This document shows, piece after piece, positions 25,622 to 34,456 of a stretch of 64,000 bases of DNA; position 1 is the stretch's first letter; every line of letters begins with the position of its first letter. A model generated the notes under the pieces. The model had not been told where the DNA came from. It saw only the letters and a program-made list of their open reading frames with translations, and did not search any database. The position numbers and the translations under genes were made by a program. Source of the DNA: Halostreptopolyspora alba (GTDB lineage Bacteria; Actinomycetota; Actinomycetes; Streptosporangiales; Streptosporangiaceae); NCBI GenBank assembly GCA_003725585.1, contig RJMB01000001.1, positions 186,001 through 250,000 of the forward strand, written 5' to 3'.

Positions 25622-28036
25622 ATGCTGCTGCCCTTCCTCCTCGCGCTGCACGCCGTGGTCGCGGCGCTGCTGCCGCCGTTGGCGCGCGTCCTGGGCACTC
25701 GCGTGTTCGTGGTGGCCTGCCTACCACCGGCGCTCACCGCGCTGTGGGTGCTCGCCCACGCGCCGGACGTCGTCGCCGGCCAGCCGGTGACCTCCGCCGT
25801 GACGTGGGTGCCGGCGCTCGACATCAACCTGGAGTTCCGGGTCGACGCCCTCACCCTGGCGATGGTGCTGCTGGTGAGCGGTGTCGGCGCGGTGATCTTC
25901 GGTTACTGCGCCCGGTACTTCCACACCGGCGAGCGCGGGCTCGGCCGTCTCTCCGCGGTGCTGGTGCTGTTCGCGGGCGCGATGCTGGGCGTCGTCAGTA
26001 CCGACAACCTCTTCGCGCTGTACGTCTTCTGGGAACTGACCTCCATCACCTCGTTCCTGCTGATCGGGCACGATGACCGCAAGGAGCACGCCCGCCGTGC
26101 CGCCCTCCAGTCCCTGGTCACCACCGCGGGATTCGGGCTGCCGATGCTCGTCGGTTTCATCCTGCTCGGACAGATCGGCGGTAGCTTCCGGATCTCCACC
26201 CTGGTCGCCGACCCGCCGGTCGGCGACCCCCTGCTGCCGGTGGCCCTGGTACTGGTACTGGCCGGCGCGTTCGCCAAATCGGCGCAGGTGCCGCTGCACT
26301 ACTGGCTGCCCGGGGCGATGATCGCGCCGACCCCGGTGAGCGCGTACCTGCACGCCGCCGCGATGGTCAAAGGCGGCGTCTACCTGGTGGCCCGTCTGGC
26401 GCCGGGTTTCGCCGAGGTCGACCCCTGGCGGGCGCTGGTCCTCACATTCGGGATGGCCACCATGGTCGTCGGCGGGTGGCGGGCGCTGCGCCAGGACGAC
26501 CTGAAGCTGCTGCTGGCCTACGGCACCGTGAGCCAGCTCGGGTTCCTGACGCTGCTCGCCGGTACCGGCACCCAGGTCGCCGCGACCGCCACGATCGGGG
26601 TGCTCCTCGCTCACGGGTTCTTCAAGTCCGCGCTGTTCCTCACGGTCGGGGTGATCGACCACCAGACCGGGACCCGAAGTATCGCGGCGCTGAGCGGCAT
26701 CGGCCGGCGCATGCCCGTCGTCGCGGGCGCCGCGACGCTGGCGGCGGCCTCCATGGCGGGGCTGCCACCGCTGCTCGGGTTCGTCGGCAAGGAGGCCGCG
26801 CTGGAGGCGTACCTGCCAGGAGGGGACCCCGCCACCGCACTGCCGTCCGGCGCGGCGGCGGTGGTGCTCGTCGGGGTGGTGCTCGCCTCGGTCCTCACCG
26901 TGGGCTACAGCGCGCGCTTCGTGTGGGGCGCCTTCAGCACCAAGGACACCGTCGCCGAACGGCGCGTCCCACGCCCGGCCGCGGCCTTCGTGGCCGCCCC
27001 CGTGTCGCTGGCGGTACTGAGCCTGGCGGCGGGGGTGCTGCCGTTCGCGGTTGACCCGGTGGCGCAGGGGTACGCGGCGGCGTTCGACACCTCGGGCGAG
27101 CCCTACCACCTGGCGCTGTGGCACGGGCTCACCCCGGCGCTGGGGCTGTCCGCGCTGGTTCTGGTCGCCGGGGCACTGCTGTTCCACCGGCGGGTGACCG
27201 TGGCGCGGGTGCAGCAGGCGCTCTCGCGCTGGCCCGACGCCGACCGCGGTTACCACGGGGTGGTGCACGCGATCTACGTCGTCGCGCTCCGCGTGACCCG
27301 GTTGCTGCAGAGCGGATCGCTGCCGGTCTACCTCGGGGTGATCCTGGCCACCCTGCTGGCACTCCCCGGTGCGCGCCTGGTCATGGCGCTCGCCAGCGGT
27401 GACGTCGCCCCGCCGGGGGCCGGTGGGAACGAGCTGCGTTTCTGGAACACCCCACTCGAGGGGGTCGTGGCGCTGCTCATCGTCGTCACCGCGGTCGCCA
27501 CGGTCCGTGAGCACCGGCGGTTCCCCGCCCTGATCCTGGTCAGCGCCATGGGATTCGGCGTCGCCGGGCTGTTCGTGCTGTACGGGGCGCCCGACCTCGC
27601 GCTGACCCTGGTGCTGGTGGAGACGCTGACCACGATCATCCTGGTGTTCGTGCTGCGCCGGCTTCCCGCCACGTTCGGCACCCGCCCCGACGGCTGGGCG
27701 AAGCGCCTCACGGTTCTGTTGTGCGCGGCAGCGGGCACCTTCATCGCGGTCTCGCTGTGGCTCATGACCGCCGCTCGTACCGACCCTCCGGTCTCGCTGG
27801 GCTACACCTCACTGGCACGCGAGGCCGGTGGCGACAACCTCGTCAACATGATCCTGGCCGACTTCCGGGCGTTGGACACCTTCGGTGAGGTGGTCGTGCT
27901 GGCGACCGCCGCCGTCGCTGTGACCTCCCTGGTACTGCTCCGGCGTTCCCGCGTGGTCGAGGAGACCGACCCGGGCCCGGACGAGACCGAGGAGGAGCGG
28001 GCCGGCGCGAGGACCGGGGAAGGAGAACGGACGTGA
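25622..28036 (+). CDS. mrpA: Na+/H+ antiporter subunit A (MrpA)
   Basis: An 804-residue polytopic subunit, similar in length to Bacillus MrpA. The first 500 residues are a complex-I NuoL-like proton-translocation module with FWELTSITSFLLIGHDDRKE (near 138), AGAFAKSAQVPLHYWLPGAM (near 216) and LLAHGFFKSALFLTVG (near 330). The C-terminal part from about 590 carries the MrpA-specific domain related to MnhB/MbhE (ALILVSAMGFGVAGLFVLYG). It is the largest subunit of a hetero-oligomeric secondary Na+(Li+/K+)/H+ antiporter for pH and salt homeostasis. Its stop overlaps the mrpB start by 4 bp. Confidence 0.93.
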   Translation: MLLPFLLALHAVVAALLPPLARVLGTRVFVVACLPPALTALWVLAHAPDVVAGQPVTSAVTWVPALDINLEFRVDALTLAMVLLVSGVGAVIFGYCARYFHTGERGLGRLSAVLVLFAGAMLGVVSTDNLFALYVFWELTSITSFLLIGHDDRKEHARRAALQSLVTTAGFGLPMLVGFILLGQIGGSFRISTLVADPPVGDPLLPVALVLVLAGAFAKSAQVPLHYWLPGAMIAPTPVSAYLHAAAMVKGGVYLVARLAPGFAEVDPWRALVLTFGMATMVVGGWRALRQDDLKLLLAYGTVSQLGFLTLLAGTGTQVAATATIGVLLAHGFFKSALFLTVGVIDHQTGTRSIAALSGIGRRMPVVAGAATLAAASMAGLPPLLGFVGKEAALEAYLPGGDPATALPSGAAAVVLVGVVLASVLTVGYSARFVWGAFSTKDTVAERRVPRPAAAFVAAPVSLAVLSLAAGVLPFAVDPVAQGYAAAFDTSGEPYHLALWHGLTPALGLSALVLVAGALLFHRRVTVARVQQALSRWPDADRGYHGVVHAIYVVALRVTRLLQSGSLPVYLGVILATLLALPGARLVMALASGDVAPPGAGGNELRFWNTPLEGVVALLIVVTAVATVREHRRFPALILVSAMGFGVAGLFVLYGAPDLALTLVLVETLTTIILVFVLRRLPATFGTRPDGWAKRLTVLLCAAAGTFIAVSLWLMTAARTDPPVSLGYTSLAREAGGDNLVNMILADFRALDTFGEVVVLATAAVAVTSLVLLRRSRVVEETDPGPDETEEERAGARTGEGERT

Positions 28037-28650
28037 GCACACGCGAGGAGAACGGCCGGGAGCCGCAGCGGGGCGCGGTGGGCGACGGCGCCCCACCCGA
28101 GGGATGGGAGGCGCCGCGTGAGCGCTGGCTGAGCACCGTGGTACGGCCCGCCTTCGGTCCGCGCTCGGTGCTGCTGGAGGTGGCCACCCGACTGCTGATC
28201 CCCACCATCCTGGTGTTCTCGGTGTTCCTGCTGGTGTCCGGACATGACCAGCCCGGTGGCGGGTTCGCCGGCGGGCTGGTGGCGAGCCTGGCCTACGTGT
28301 TGCGCTACGTCGCCGGCGGACGCCGGGAGTTGGCCGCCGGGATGCCGATGCGCCCGGAGGCGCTGCTCGCCCTGGGGCTGCTCGTCGCCTGCGCCACGGC
28401 GGTGGCCCCGCTGCTGTTCGGCGCCTCGGTGCTGGAGGCGGCCAGTGTCACCGTCACCCTTCCCGTGTTCGGGAAGGTGAAGTTCGCGAGCTTCCTGCTC
28501 TTCGAGACGGGGGTGTTCCTGATCGTCGTCGGCCTGGTGCTCTCGGTCGTGTCCGCGCTCGGCGCGCGGATGGAGGCCGAGGAAGAGGAGGTCAGGATCG
28601 TGCGCGCGCGCACGACCCGCTTCGGGCGGATGCGGGGTGGTCCACGATGA
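28033..28650 (+). CDS. mrpB: Na+/H+ antiporter subunit B (MrpB)
   Basis: A 205-residue MnhB-domain membrane subunit. It has a charged, non-conserved N-terminal extension of about 45 residues that is longer than in Bacillus (about 143 residues in total there). The MnhB core follows: LEVATRLLIPTILVFSVFLL, then the hallmark GHDQPGGGFAGGLVASLAYV (about 73-92), and two more membrane helices. GTG start, overlapping mrpA by 4 bp; its end overlaps mrpC by 4 bp. It cannot act without the other Mrp subunits. Confidence 0.92.
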   Translation: MSTREENGREPQRGAVGDGAPPEGWEAPRERWLSTVVRPAFGPRSVLLEVATRLLIPTILVFSVFLLVSGHDQPGGGFAGGLVASLAYVLRYVAGGRRELAAGMPMRPEALLALGLLVACATAVAPLLFGASVLEAASVTVTLPVFGKVKFASFLLFETGVFLIVVGLVLSVVSALGARMEAEEEEVRIVRARTTRFGRMRGGPR

Positions 28651-29021
28651 GCGCACCGGGGCTGCTCCTGGTCGTGGCGGTGGCCGTGCTCTACTCGGGC
28701 GGGTTCTACCTGCTGTTGCAACGTTCGCTGATGCGTGTCGTCCTCGGCATCGTGATGCTCGGCCACGCCGCGAACCTCTCCCTGATGCTCACCGACGAGG
28801 CCATCACCCTGCCCCCGTTGCTGGGCGGCCCACAGGGCGAGATATCGGACCCGCTGCCGCAGGCCATGGCGCTCACCGCCATCGTCATCACGTTCGGGGT
28901 GACGACGTTCCTGCTCGCGCTCGCCTACCGGGTGTGGCTGGGTGACAACAACGACGAGGTTCCCGACGACCTGGAGGACCGCCGCATCGGCCGGCTACGG
29001 GAGCCGGAGGACTCCTCGTGA
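28647..29021 (+). CDS. mrpC: Na+/H+ antiporter subunit C (MrpC)
   Basis: A 124-residue NuoK-like subunit with three membrane helices: LLLVVAVAVLYSGGFYLLL, VVLGIVMLGHAANLSLML and MALTAIVITFGVTTFLLALA. The Pro/Gly loop between helices 2 and 3 (PLLGGPQGEISDPLPQ) is typical of MnhC. The C-terminal tail is charged. It overlaps both neighbouring genes by 4 bp (ATGA-type), showing translational coupling. Confidence 0.93.
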   Translation: MSAPGLLLVVAVAVLYSGGFYLLLQRSLMRVVLGIVMLGHAANLSLMLTDEAITLPPLLGGPQGEISDPLPQAMALTAIVITFGVTTFLLALAYRVWLGDNNDEVPDDLEDRRIGRLREPEDSS

Positions 29022-30541
29022 ACCTGATGATCGCGGTCCCGTTCGTGGTGCCCCTGCTGGGTGCGGCACTCGCCCTGCTGCTGCGCCGATCTCCCCGCGC
29101 GCAGCGGGTGAGCAGCGCCGTGACCCTGGCCGTGGTGGTCGCCGGTGCCACGCTGCTGCTCGACACCACCGCGGGTGGAGCCGTGGCCGTCACCCAGGCC
29201 GGCGGGTGGGACGCGCCGTTGGGGATCACCCTGGTGGTCGACCCGCTGTCCGCCCTGCTGTTGCTGGTGTCCTCGGTGGTACTGCTGCTCGTGCTGCTGT
29301 ACGCCGTCGGCCAGGACATCAGCGGGCTCAGCCGCGCCATGCCGCAGGTCTTCCACCCCATCTACCTGGTGCTCACGGCCGGCGTGTGCCTGAGCTTCAT
29401 GGCGGGGGACCTGTTCAACCTCTTCGTCGGATTCGAGATCATGTTGACCGCCAGCTACGCGCTCATCACCCAGGCGCTGACGCGGGAGCGGGTTCGGGCC
29501 AGCATGATCTACACGGTGGTCAGCCTGACCTCCTCGATCCTGTTCCTGACCGGGATCGCGCTGGTCTACGCGCTGACCGGAACCGTGAACCTGGCCGACG
29601 TCGCCGAGAAGCTGGGTGGCGCTCCCCCCGAGTTGCGCGCGGTCCTGGCGCTGCTCTTCCTCGTGGTGTTCGGGATCAAGGCGGCGATCGTGCCGATGCA
29701 CTTCTGGCTCCCGGACAGCTACCCGGTGGCGATCACCCGCATCTCCGCGATCTTCGCCGCGCTGCTCACCAAGGTCGCCGTGTACGCGATCATCCGCACC
29801 CAGACCCTGCTGTTCGCGGGCGACGACATCTCGTCCGTGATGTTGTGGATCGCGATCGCGACCATGGTGGTCGGAATCCTGGGCGCCCTGGTGCAGGACG
29901 ACATCAACCGGATCATGTCGTTCGTGCTCGTCAGCCACATCGGCTTCATGATCTTCGGGCTCGCCCTGAACACGGTGGCCGGGATCGCGGGCGTGCTGTA
30001 CTACCTGGTGCACCACATCGTGGTGCAGGCGACGATGTTCCTGGTGAACGGGCTCGTCCGGCAGTACGTCGGGCACACGTCGCTGCGGTCCATCCGTGGA
30101 CTGACCGCCGTTTCCCCGGTGCTCGCGCTGTTCTTCTTCCTGCCCGCGCTGAGCCTGGCCGGGATGCCTCCGATGTCCGGGTTCGTCGCCAAGGTGGCCC
30201 TGTTCGAGGCGGGTGCCCAGGCGGGAGGTTGGCTCGTGTGGACCGCGCTCGTCGCGGGCGTGCTCACCAGCCTGCTCACCCTCATGGCGATCTTTCGGGT
30301 GTGGGTGCGCGCGTTCTGGGGCACGCCGCTGCCCGACATGCTGGAGGCCCGCGCGGAGCTGCGCCGCGGCCCCGACGTGGCGGGCCGCAGGGTCATGGCG
30401 GTCACGACCGGCGCGATGGTCGGTGCGGGAATCGCGGTGACGGTCGGGGCCGGACCGCTGCTCGAGATCGCGTTCACCGCGGCCGAGGACCTGCTTGACG
30501 GGGACGCCTACATCGAAGCCGTGATGGAGGGGGCGACGTGA
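29018..30541 (+). CDS. mrpD: Na+/H+ antiporter subunit D (MrpD)
   Basis: A 507-residue NuoM/N-like proton channel subunit with about 14 membrane helices. Conserved elements include FNLFVGFEIMLTASYALI (near 130, with the key Glu), FGIKAAIVPMHFWLPDSYPV (near 218, with the Lys), LVHHIVVQATMFLV near 330, and LAGMPPMSGFVAKVALF near 382. It forms the second channel of the antiporter with MrpA. GTG start, overlapping mrpC and mrpE by 4 bp. Confidence 0.93.
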   Translation: MNLMIAVPFVVPLLGAALALLLRRSPRAQRVSSAVTLAVVVAGATLLLDTTAGGAVAVTQAGGWDAPLGITLVVDPLSALLLLVSSVVLLLVLLYAVGQDISGLSRAMPQVFHPIYLVLTAGVCLSFMAGDLFNLFVGFEIMLTASYALITQALTRERVRASMIYTVVSLTSSILFLTGIALVYALTGTVNLADVAEKLGGAPPELRAVLALLFLVVFGIKAAIVPMHFWLPDSYPVAITRISAIFAALLTKVAVYAIIRTQTLLFAGDDISSVMLWIAIATMVVGILGALVQDDINRIMSFVLVSHIGFMIFGLALNTVAGIAGVLYYLVHHIVVQATMFLVNGLVRQYVGHTSLRSIRGLTAVSPVLALFFFLPALSLAGMPPMSGFVAKVALFEAGAQAGGWLVWTALVAGVLTSLLTLMAIFRVWVRAFWGTPLPDMLEARAELRRGPDVAGRRVMAVTTGAMVGAGIAVTVGAGPLLEIAFTAAEDLLDGDAYIEAVMEGAT

Positions 30542-31170
30542 GCGCCGTCGGGGACCGGGACCACCGCACGACGTATCGGCGGCTGCTCGGCCGGCTGCCG
30601 ACCGTGGTCTGGCTGACCGTGATGTGGGCACTGCTGTGGGGCGACCTCAGCCCGGGGACACTCCTCGCCGGGGCCGGGGTGGCGTCGCTGTGCTACGCCG
30701 CCGCGCGGCTGCCGCACCTGCCCGTGCGCCTGCGGGTGCGGCCGCTGTACGTGACCCGACTGGCCGCGCGTATCGGATGGGACCTGCTGTGGTCCAGCCT
30801 CCAGGTGGCGTTCCGGATCCTGTGGCGCCCCGCCGAGGTTCGGGGCGCGATCGTCGCCGTGCCCATGCGCACCGACTCCGACTTGTTGCTGGCCATGGTC
30901 ACCGCGGGGCTGTCCCTGGTCACGGGAAGCCTGGTCATCGAGCTGAACAGGGAGCAGGGCGTCGTCTACGTGCACGGCATCCCGATCGACTCGCCGCGGG
31001 CGGCCCAGAACCTGCGCCGGCGGGTGCGGCACACCGAGGAGCTTTTCGTCCGGGCGTTCGGCACGGCCGAGGACGTCGCCCGCTTCGAGGCGGCCGAGGA
31101 GGAGTTCGCCGAGCTACTGCGGGCCTCGCCGGCACCCGGCGGCGGCCATGTTGGCAAGGAGGGGGCGTGA
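30538..31170 (+). CDS. mrpE: Na+/H+ antiporter subunit E (MrpE)
   Basis: A 210-residue MnhE-family subunit with two N-terminal membrane helices (about 20-55). A cytosolic domain contains the characteristic ITAGLSLVTGSLVIEL-like segment (here MVTAGLSLVTGSLVIELN, about 120-137), then VYVHGIPID. The acidic C-terminal tail (EAAEEEFAELLRASPAPG) is extended relative to Bacillus MrpE. GTG start. Overlaps mrpD and mrpF by 4 bp. Confidence 0.92.
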   Translation: MSAVGDRDHRTTYRRLLGRLPTVVWLTVMWALLWGDLSPGTLLAGAGVASLCYAAARLPHLPVRLRVRPLYVTRLAARIGWDLLWSSLQVAFRILWRPAEVRGAIVAVPMRTDSDLLLAMVTAGLSLVTGSLVIELNREQGVVYVHGIPIDSPRAAQNLRRRVRHTEELFVRAFGTAEDVARFEAAEEEFAELLRASPAPGGGHVGKEGA

Positions 31171-31445
31171 CCGTTCTCGACTACGTGTACACGGCGACCT
31201 TCGCCATGCTCGCGTTGGGCGTGCTCTGCGCGCTGGTGCGGCTGGTACGCGGGCCGTCGGTGCTGGACCGCATCGTCTGCCTGAACACGGTTTCGGTGCT
31301 GCTGGTCAGTGTGGTCGCGGTCGAGGTGGCGGCCCGCGGCGACACCGCCTACGTGGGGCTGATGGTGTCACTCGCGCTCCTGGGGTTCGTCGCGACCCTC
31401 ACGGCGGCGCGGTTCGCGGAGAGGCGGGCTCATGACCGCGACTGA
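31167..31445 (+). CDS. mrpF: Na+/H+ antiporter subunit F (MrpF)
   Basis: A 92-residue subunit with three membrane helices and the MnhF signature RLVRGPSVLDRIVCLNTV (about 24-41), including the conserved RxxRGP and Asp. GTG 31167 overlaps the mrpE stop as GTGA, preceded by AGGAGGGGG, an excellent ribosome-binding site. The gene overlaps mrpG by 14 bp. Confidence 0.93.
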   Translation: MTVLDYVYTATFAMLALGVLCALVRLVRGPSVLDRIVCLNTVSVLLVSVVAVEVAARGDTAYVGLMVSLALLGFVATLTAARFAERRAHDRD

Positions 31446-31866
31446 CTGGATCACCGCCGTGCTGATGCCGGCGGGCGCCCTGTTCACGCTGATCGGCACC
31501 ATCGGTCTGGTGCGGCTGCCCACGCTCCTGGGCCGGCTGCACGCCGCCGCCAAGCCCGACACGGTCGGGCTGCTGCTGATCCTGGTGGGGGCGGCGTTCC
31601 AACTCCCCAACATCTCCGCGGCGGCGCCGTTGCTGCTGGTGGCACTGTTCCAGTTCACCACGATCCCGGTGTTGGCCCAGACACTGGGCCGGGTGACCTA
31701 CAGCCGTGGCGAGAGCAGCGCGGAACGGATGGTGGTCGACGAGCTGGCCGACGCGGTGCGCCACGCCGAGCGGGACGGCGACGATGAGACCCTAGGCGAT
31801 CCACCGGGCACCGATGCTCCAGGACGCCAGTACGGCCAACGGCAGCAGCGCCCACGCGCTCAGTAA
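31432..31866 (+). CDS. mrpG: Na+/H+ antiporter subunit G (MrpG)
   Basis: A 144-residue MnhG subunit completing the seven-gene set. It has three membrane helices, with the GLVRLPTLLGRLHAAAKPDT motif (about 24-43) typical of MnhG. The last 25 residues (Gly/Pro/Gln/Arg-rich) are read through DNA that is also the 3' end of an antisense membrane-protein pseudogene. Relatives usually end earlier, so this tail may be a recent read-through extension. Confidence 0.9.
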   Translation: MTATDWITAVLMPAGALFTLIGTIGLVRLPTLLGRLHAAAKPDTVGLLLILVGAAFQLPNISAAAPLLLVALFQFTTIPVLAQTLGRVTYSRGESSAERMVVDELADAVRHAERDGDDETLGDPPGTDAPGRQYGQRQQRPRAQ

Positions 31867-32173
31867 CCACTGAACCAGGGAGCCACGGCGCCACACGGCC
31901 ACGCCACCCCGACCGTGGTGAGGAGGAGCCCGACGATCACGGCCCCGTAGGTGAAGGCGATGATCAGGCCCTGGCCGGTGCCGGCGCAGATGAGGGAGCC
32001 GTCGCCCAACCCCCACGTGTCGCTGTTGAACGCCGCCAGACCGCCGTACAGCAGCGTCGCCCAGCAGCCCAGCAGGAACGCACCGTGGCCGCGGCCACCA
32101 CGAATGCCCGTGTCCCACGCGGCGCGTCACGTCCCCGGTACCCGGTGGGGGCGTCGTCGTCCTCGTCCGTCAT
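31792..32173 (-). pseudogene. Small membrane-protein gene broken by two frameshifts
   Basis: Read on the minus strand, three frames must be joined to give one sensible protein of about 125 residues. The start MTDEDDDAPTGYRGRDAPRG is in the first frame from ATG 32173. A second frame has two strongly hydrophobic segments around AFLLGCWATLLYGGLAAF and LIIAFTYGAVIVGLLLTTVG. A third frame has VQWLLSAWALLPLAVLASWS, ending in ARWIA and a TAG at 31792. The shifts fall near 32085 and near 31885. The result reads as an acidic N-terminus plus three membrane helices, the layout of many small actinobacterial membrane proteins. Either the gene is decayed or the assembly has two indels in G/C runs. Its 3' end overlaps mrpG. 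Confidence 0.65.
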
Positions 32174-32212
32174 CAGGCTGTCTCCCGTTACTCGGGTCCA
32201 TCCCGTCTCGCC

Positions 32213-32234
32213 GCCTCCGTTCTTGGACGGAGGC
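32213..32234 (+). repeat. Hairpin GCCTCCGT-N6-ACGGAGGC upstream of recQ
   Basis: A perfect 8-bp stem with a 6-nt loop, 44 bp before the recQ start. It lies just upstream of the broken membrane gene, so it could be a terminator for transcription entering from either side or an operator. Confidence 0.4.
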
Positions 32235-32244
32235 AGCTACCGGA

Positions 32245-32256
32245 CGGTTCGAACCG
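32245..32256 (+). promoter_or_regulatory. 12-bp palindrome CGGTTCGAACCG before recQ
   Basis: A perfect palindrome 21 nt upstream of the recQ ATG, containing TTCGAA. It does not match the actinobacterial LexA box spacing (CGAAC-N4-GTTCG), so SOS control is not claimed. It is a plausible operator by position. Confidence 0.35.
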
Positions 32257-32277
32257 GTCTCTGGTACCAATGAGCCC

Positions 32278-34422
32278 ATGGCTTCCTCCATGCCCTCACA
32301 GGCGGCACCCGCCACCACCGACGCGGACCTGCGCGCGGCCGCCGAGGATCATCTGCGGGCCCTCGCGGGCGAGTCCGCGCGGCTGCGCGAGGACCAGTGG
32401 ACGGCGATCCACGCCCTGGTGGCCGAGCGACGTCGGGCCCTGGTCGTGCAGCGCACCGGATGGGGGAAGTCGGCGGTGTACTTCGTGGCCACCGCCCTGC
32501 GACGTGCCCAGGGGGCCGGCCCCACCGTCATCATCTCCCCGTTGCTGGCGCTGATGCGCAACCAGATCGCCGCCGCCGAGCGCGCCGGCATCCGGGCGCG
32601 CACCATCAACAGCGCCAACACCGCCGAATGGGAACGGGCCTACGCGGACATCACCACCGGGGAGGTCGACGTCCTGCTCGTCAGCCCCGAGCGGCTGAAC
32701 AACCCCGACTTCCGCGACCGGGTCCTGCCCGAGCTGGCCACGGGCGCCGGCCTGGTGGTGGTCGACGAGGCGCACTGCGTCTCCGACTGGGGACACGACT
32801 TCCGCCCCGACTACCGACGCATCCGCACACTGCTGGGCGACCTCCCTCGCGGTGTTCCGGTGCTGGCCACGACCGCCACCGCGAACGCGCGGGTCACCCG
32901 CGACGTCGCCGAGCAGCTGGAGCTCGGTGACGACTCCGAGACGTTGGTGCTGCGCGGCGCGCTCGACCGTCAGAGCCTGCGACTGTCCGTCGTCGACCTG
33001 CCCGACAGCACCACACGGTGGGCGTGGCTGGCCCAGCACCTCGACCGGCTTCCCGGCTCCGGCATCGTCTACACGCTCACCGTGGCCGCCGCCACCGAGA
33101 CCGCGGCGTTCCTGGCCGAGCGCGGCTACGCCGTCCGCTCCTACAGCGGGCGGAGCGACCCCGAGGAGCGCCAGCGCGCCGAGGACGACCTGCTGACCAA
33201 CCGGGTCAAGGCGGTGGTGGCCACGAGCGCGCTCGGCATGGGCTTCGACAAACCCGACCTCGGGTTCGTGGTGCACCTGGGCGCGCCGCAGTCCCCGATC
33301 GCCTACTACCAGCAGGTGGGCCGCGCGGGGCGCGGGGTGGAACGCGCCGAGGTGGTGCTGTTGCCCGGGCGTGAGGACCGCGACATCTGGAACCACTTCA
33401 CCAGCATGGCGTTCCCGCCCGAGGAGACCGTGCGCCGCACCCTGGATGTGCTCGCCGACTCCGAGGGGCCGGTGTCGCTCCCGCGTCTGGAGACCCGGGT
33501 CGACCTGGGGCGTTCCCGGCTGGAGCAGATGCTCAAGGTGCTCGACGTCGACGGGGCGGCGCGCCGGGTGCGCGGCGGCTGGACCACCACCGGCGTGCCG
33601 TGGACCTACGACGCCGAGCGCTACGCGGCGGTCACCGCCGCGCGCGAACGCGAGCAGCGGGCCATGCTCGACTACATCGGCACCGAGGGGTGCCGCATGG
33701 AGTTCCTGCGTCGCCAGCTCGACGATCCCGAGGCCGCGCCGTGCGGCCGCTGTGACCGCTGCACCGGCCGGGCCTGGAGCACCGATACCGACACCGAGCA
33801 GCGCGAGGCCGCCGCCGCGCACATCGACCGTCCCGGGGTCGCGGTGGCGCCGCGCAAGCAGTGGCCCACCGGCATGGCGGAGCTGGGCGTCGAGGTCTCC
33901 GGCACCATTCCCGAGGCCGCGCGCGCCGAGGAGGGGCGCTCCCTGGCCCGGCTGACCGACATCGGGTGGGGCACGGTGCTGCGCCGGGTGCTGGCCGCTC
34001 ACGCGCCCGACGAGCCCGTGAGCGACCAGCTGTTCCGGGGAGTGGTCGACGTTCTCGCGGCGTGGCCGTGGAGCGAACGCCCGACGGGGGTGGTGGCCAT
34101 GCCGTCACGGACCCGGCCACGCATGATCACCGACCTGGCCTCCAGGATCGCGCGGGTGGGGCGGCTGGCCCCCGTGGGCACGCTCGACTACCTCACCCCG
34201 GAGGGGCCGGGGGAGCGGCGGCACAACAGTGCCCAGCGGCTGGCGTCGGTGTGGCACGCGCTCACCGTGCCCGACGCGGTGGCGGACGCGCTGGTCGGCG
34301 GGCCGGTGTTGCTGGTCGACGACCACACCGACACCGGGTGGACCCTCACGGTCGCCGCGCGGCTGCTGCGCGAGGCAGGGGCGCCGGCGGTGCTCCCGCT
34401 GACGCTGGCCAGCGGGGGGTGA
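32278..34422 (+). CDS. recQ: RecQ-family ATP-dependent DNA helicase with phosphoribosyltransferase-like C-terminus
   Basis: A 714-residue superfamily 2 helicase. Q-motif LREDQWTAIHAL (near 36), Walker A VVQRTGWGKSAVYF (56-69), DEAH box VVDEAHCVSDWGHDFRPDY (near 161) and motif VI YYQQVGRAGRG (near 344) are intact. The RecQ-C zinc site is Cys-X18-Cys-X2-Cys-X2-Cys around 470-495 (GCRMEF then CGRCDRC). A C-terminal extension of about 180 residues has RPTGVVAMPSRTRPRMI, and then GPVLLVDDHTDTGWTLTVAA near 680, which resembles the PRPP-binding loop of ComF-like phosphoribosyltransferases. The enzyme unwinds 3'-tailed DNA in repair; the tail's role is unknown. It converges with the alditol oxidase gene across 33 bp. 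Confidence 0.93.
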   Translation: MASSMPSQAAPATTDADLRAAAEDHLRALAGESARLREDQWTAIHALVAERRRALVVQRTGWGKSAVYFVATALRRAQGAGPTVIISPLLALMRNQIAAAERAGIRARTINSANTAEWERAYADITTGEVDVLLVSPERLNNPDFRDRVLPELATGAGLVVVDEAHCVSDWGHDFRPDYRRIRTLLGDLPRGVPVLATTATANARVTRDVAEQLELGDDSETLVLRGALDRQSLRLSVVDLPDSTTRWAWLAQHLDRLPGSGIVYTLTVAAATETAAFLAERGYAVRSYSGRSDPEERQRAEDDLLTNRVKAVVATSALGMGFDKPDLGFVVHLGAPQSPIAYYQQVGRAGRGVERAEVVLLPGREDRDIWNHFTSMAFPPEETVRRTLDVLADSEGPVSLPRLETRVDLGRSRLEQMLKVLDVDGAARRVRGGWTTTGVPWTYDAERYAAVTAAREREQRAMLDYIGTEGCRMEFLRRQLDDPEAAPCGRCDRCTGRAWSTDTDTEQREAAAAHIDRPGVAVAPRKQWPTGMAELGVEVSGTIPEAARAEEGRSLARLTDIGWGTVLRRVLAAHAPDEPVSDQLFRGVVDVLAAWPWSERPTGVVAMPSRTRPRMITDLASRIARVGRLAPVGTLDYLTPEGPGERRHNSAQRLASVWHALTVPDAVADALVGGPVLLVDDHTDTGWTLTVAARLLREAGAPAVLPLTLASGG

Positions 34423-34441
34423 GGTGGAAGGCGCGCCACGC

Positions 34442-34456
34442 ACCCGCCGGGCGGGT
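34442..34456. terminator. Short hairpin between converging recQ and oxidase genes
   Basis: ACCCGC-CGG-GCGGGT forms a 6-bp stem with a 3-nt loop in the 33-bp gap between the two stop codons. It possibly terminates both directions. Confidence 0.45.

Noticed and set aside
25721..30631. Long minus-strand open frames across the mrp operon
   Set aside because: Antisense of strongly conserved Mrp subunits; Gln/Arg/His-rich nonsense translation.
32245..32256. LexA/SOS box for recQ
   Set aside because: The palindrome lacks the four-base spacing of the actinobacterial CGAAC-N4-GTTCG box.
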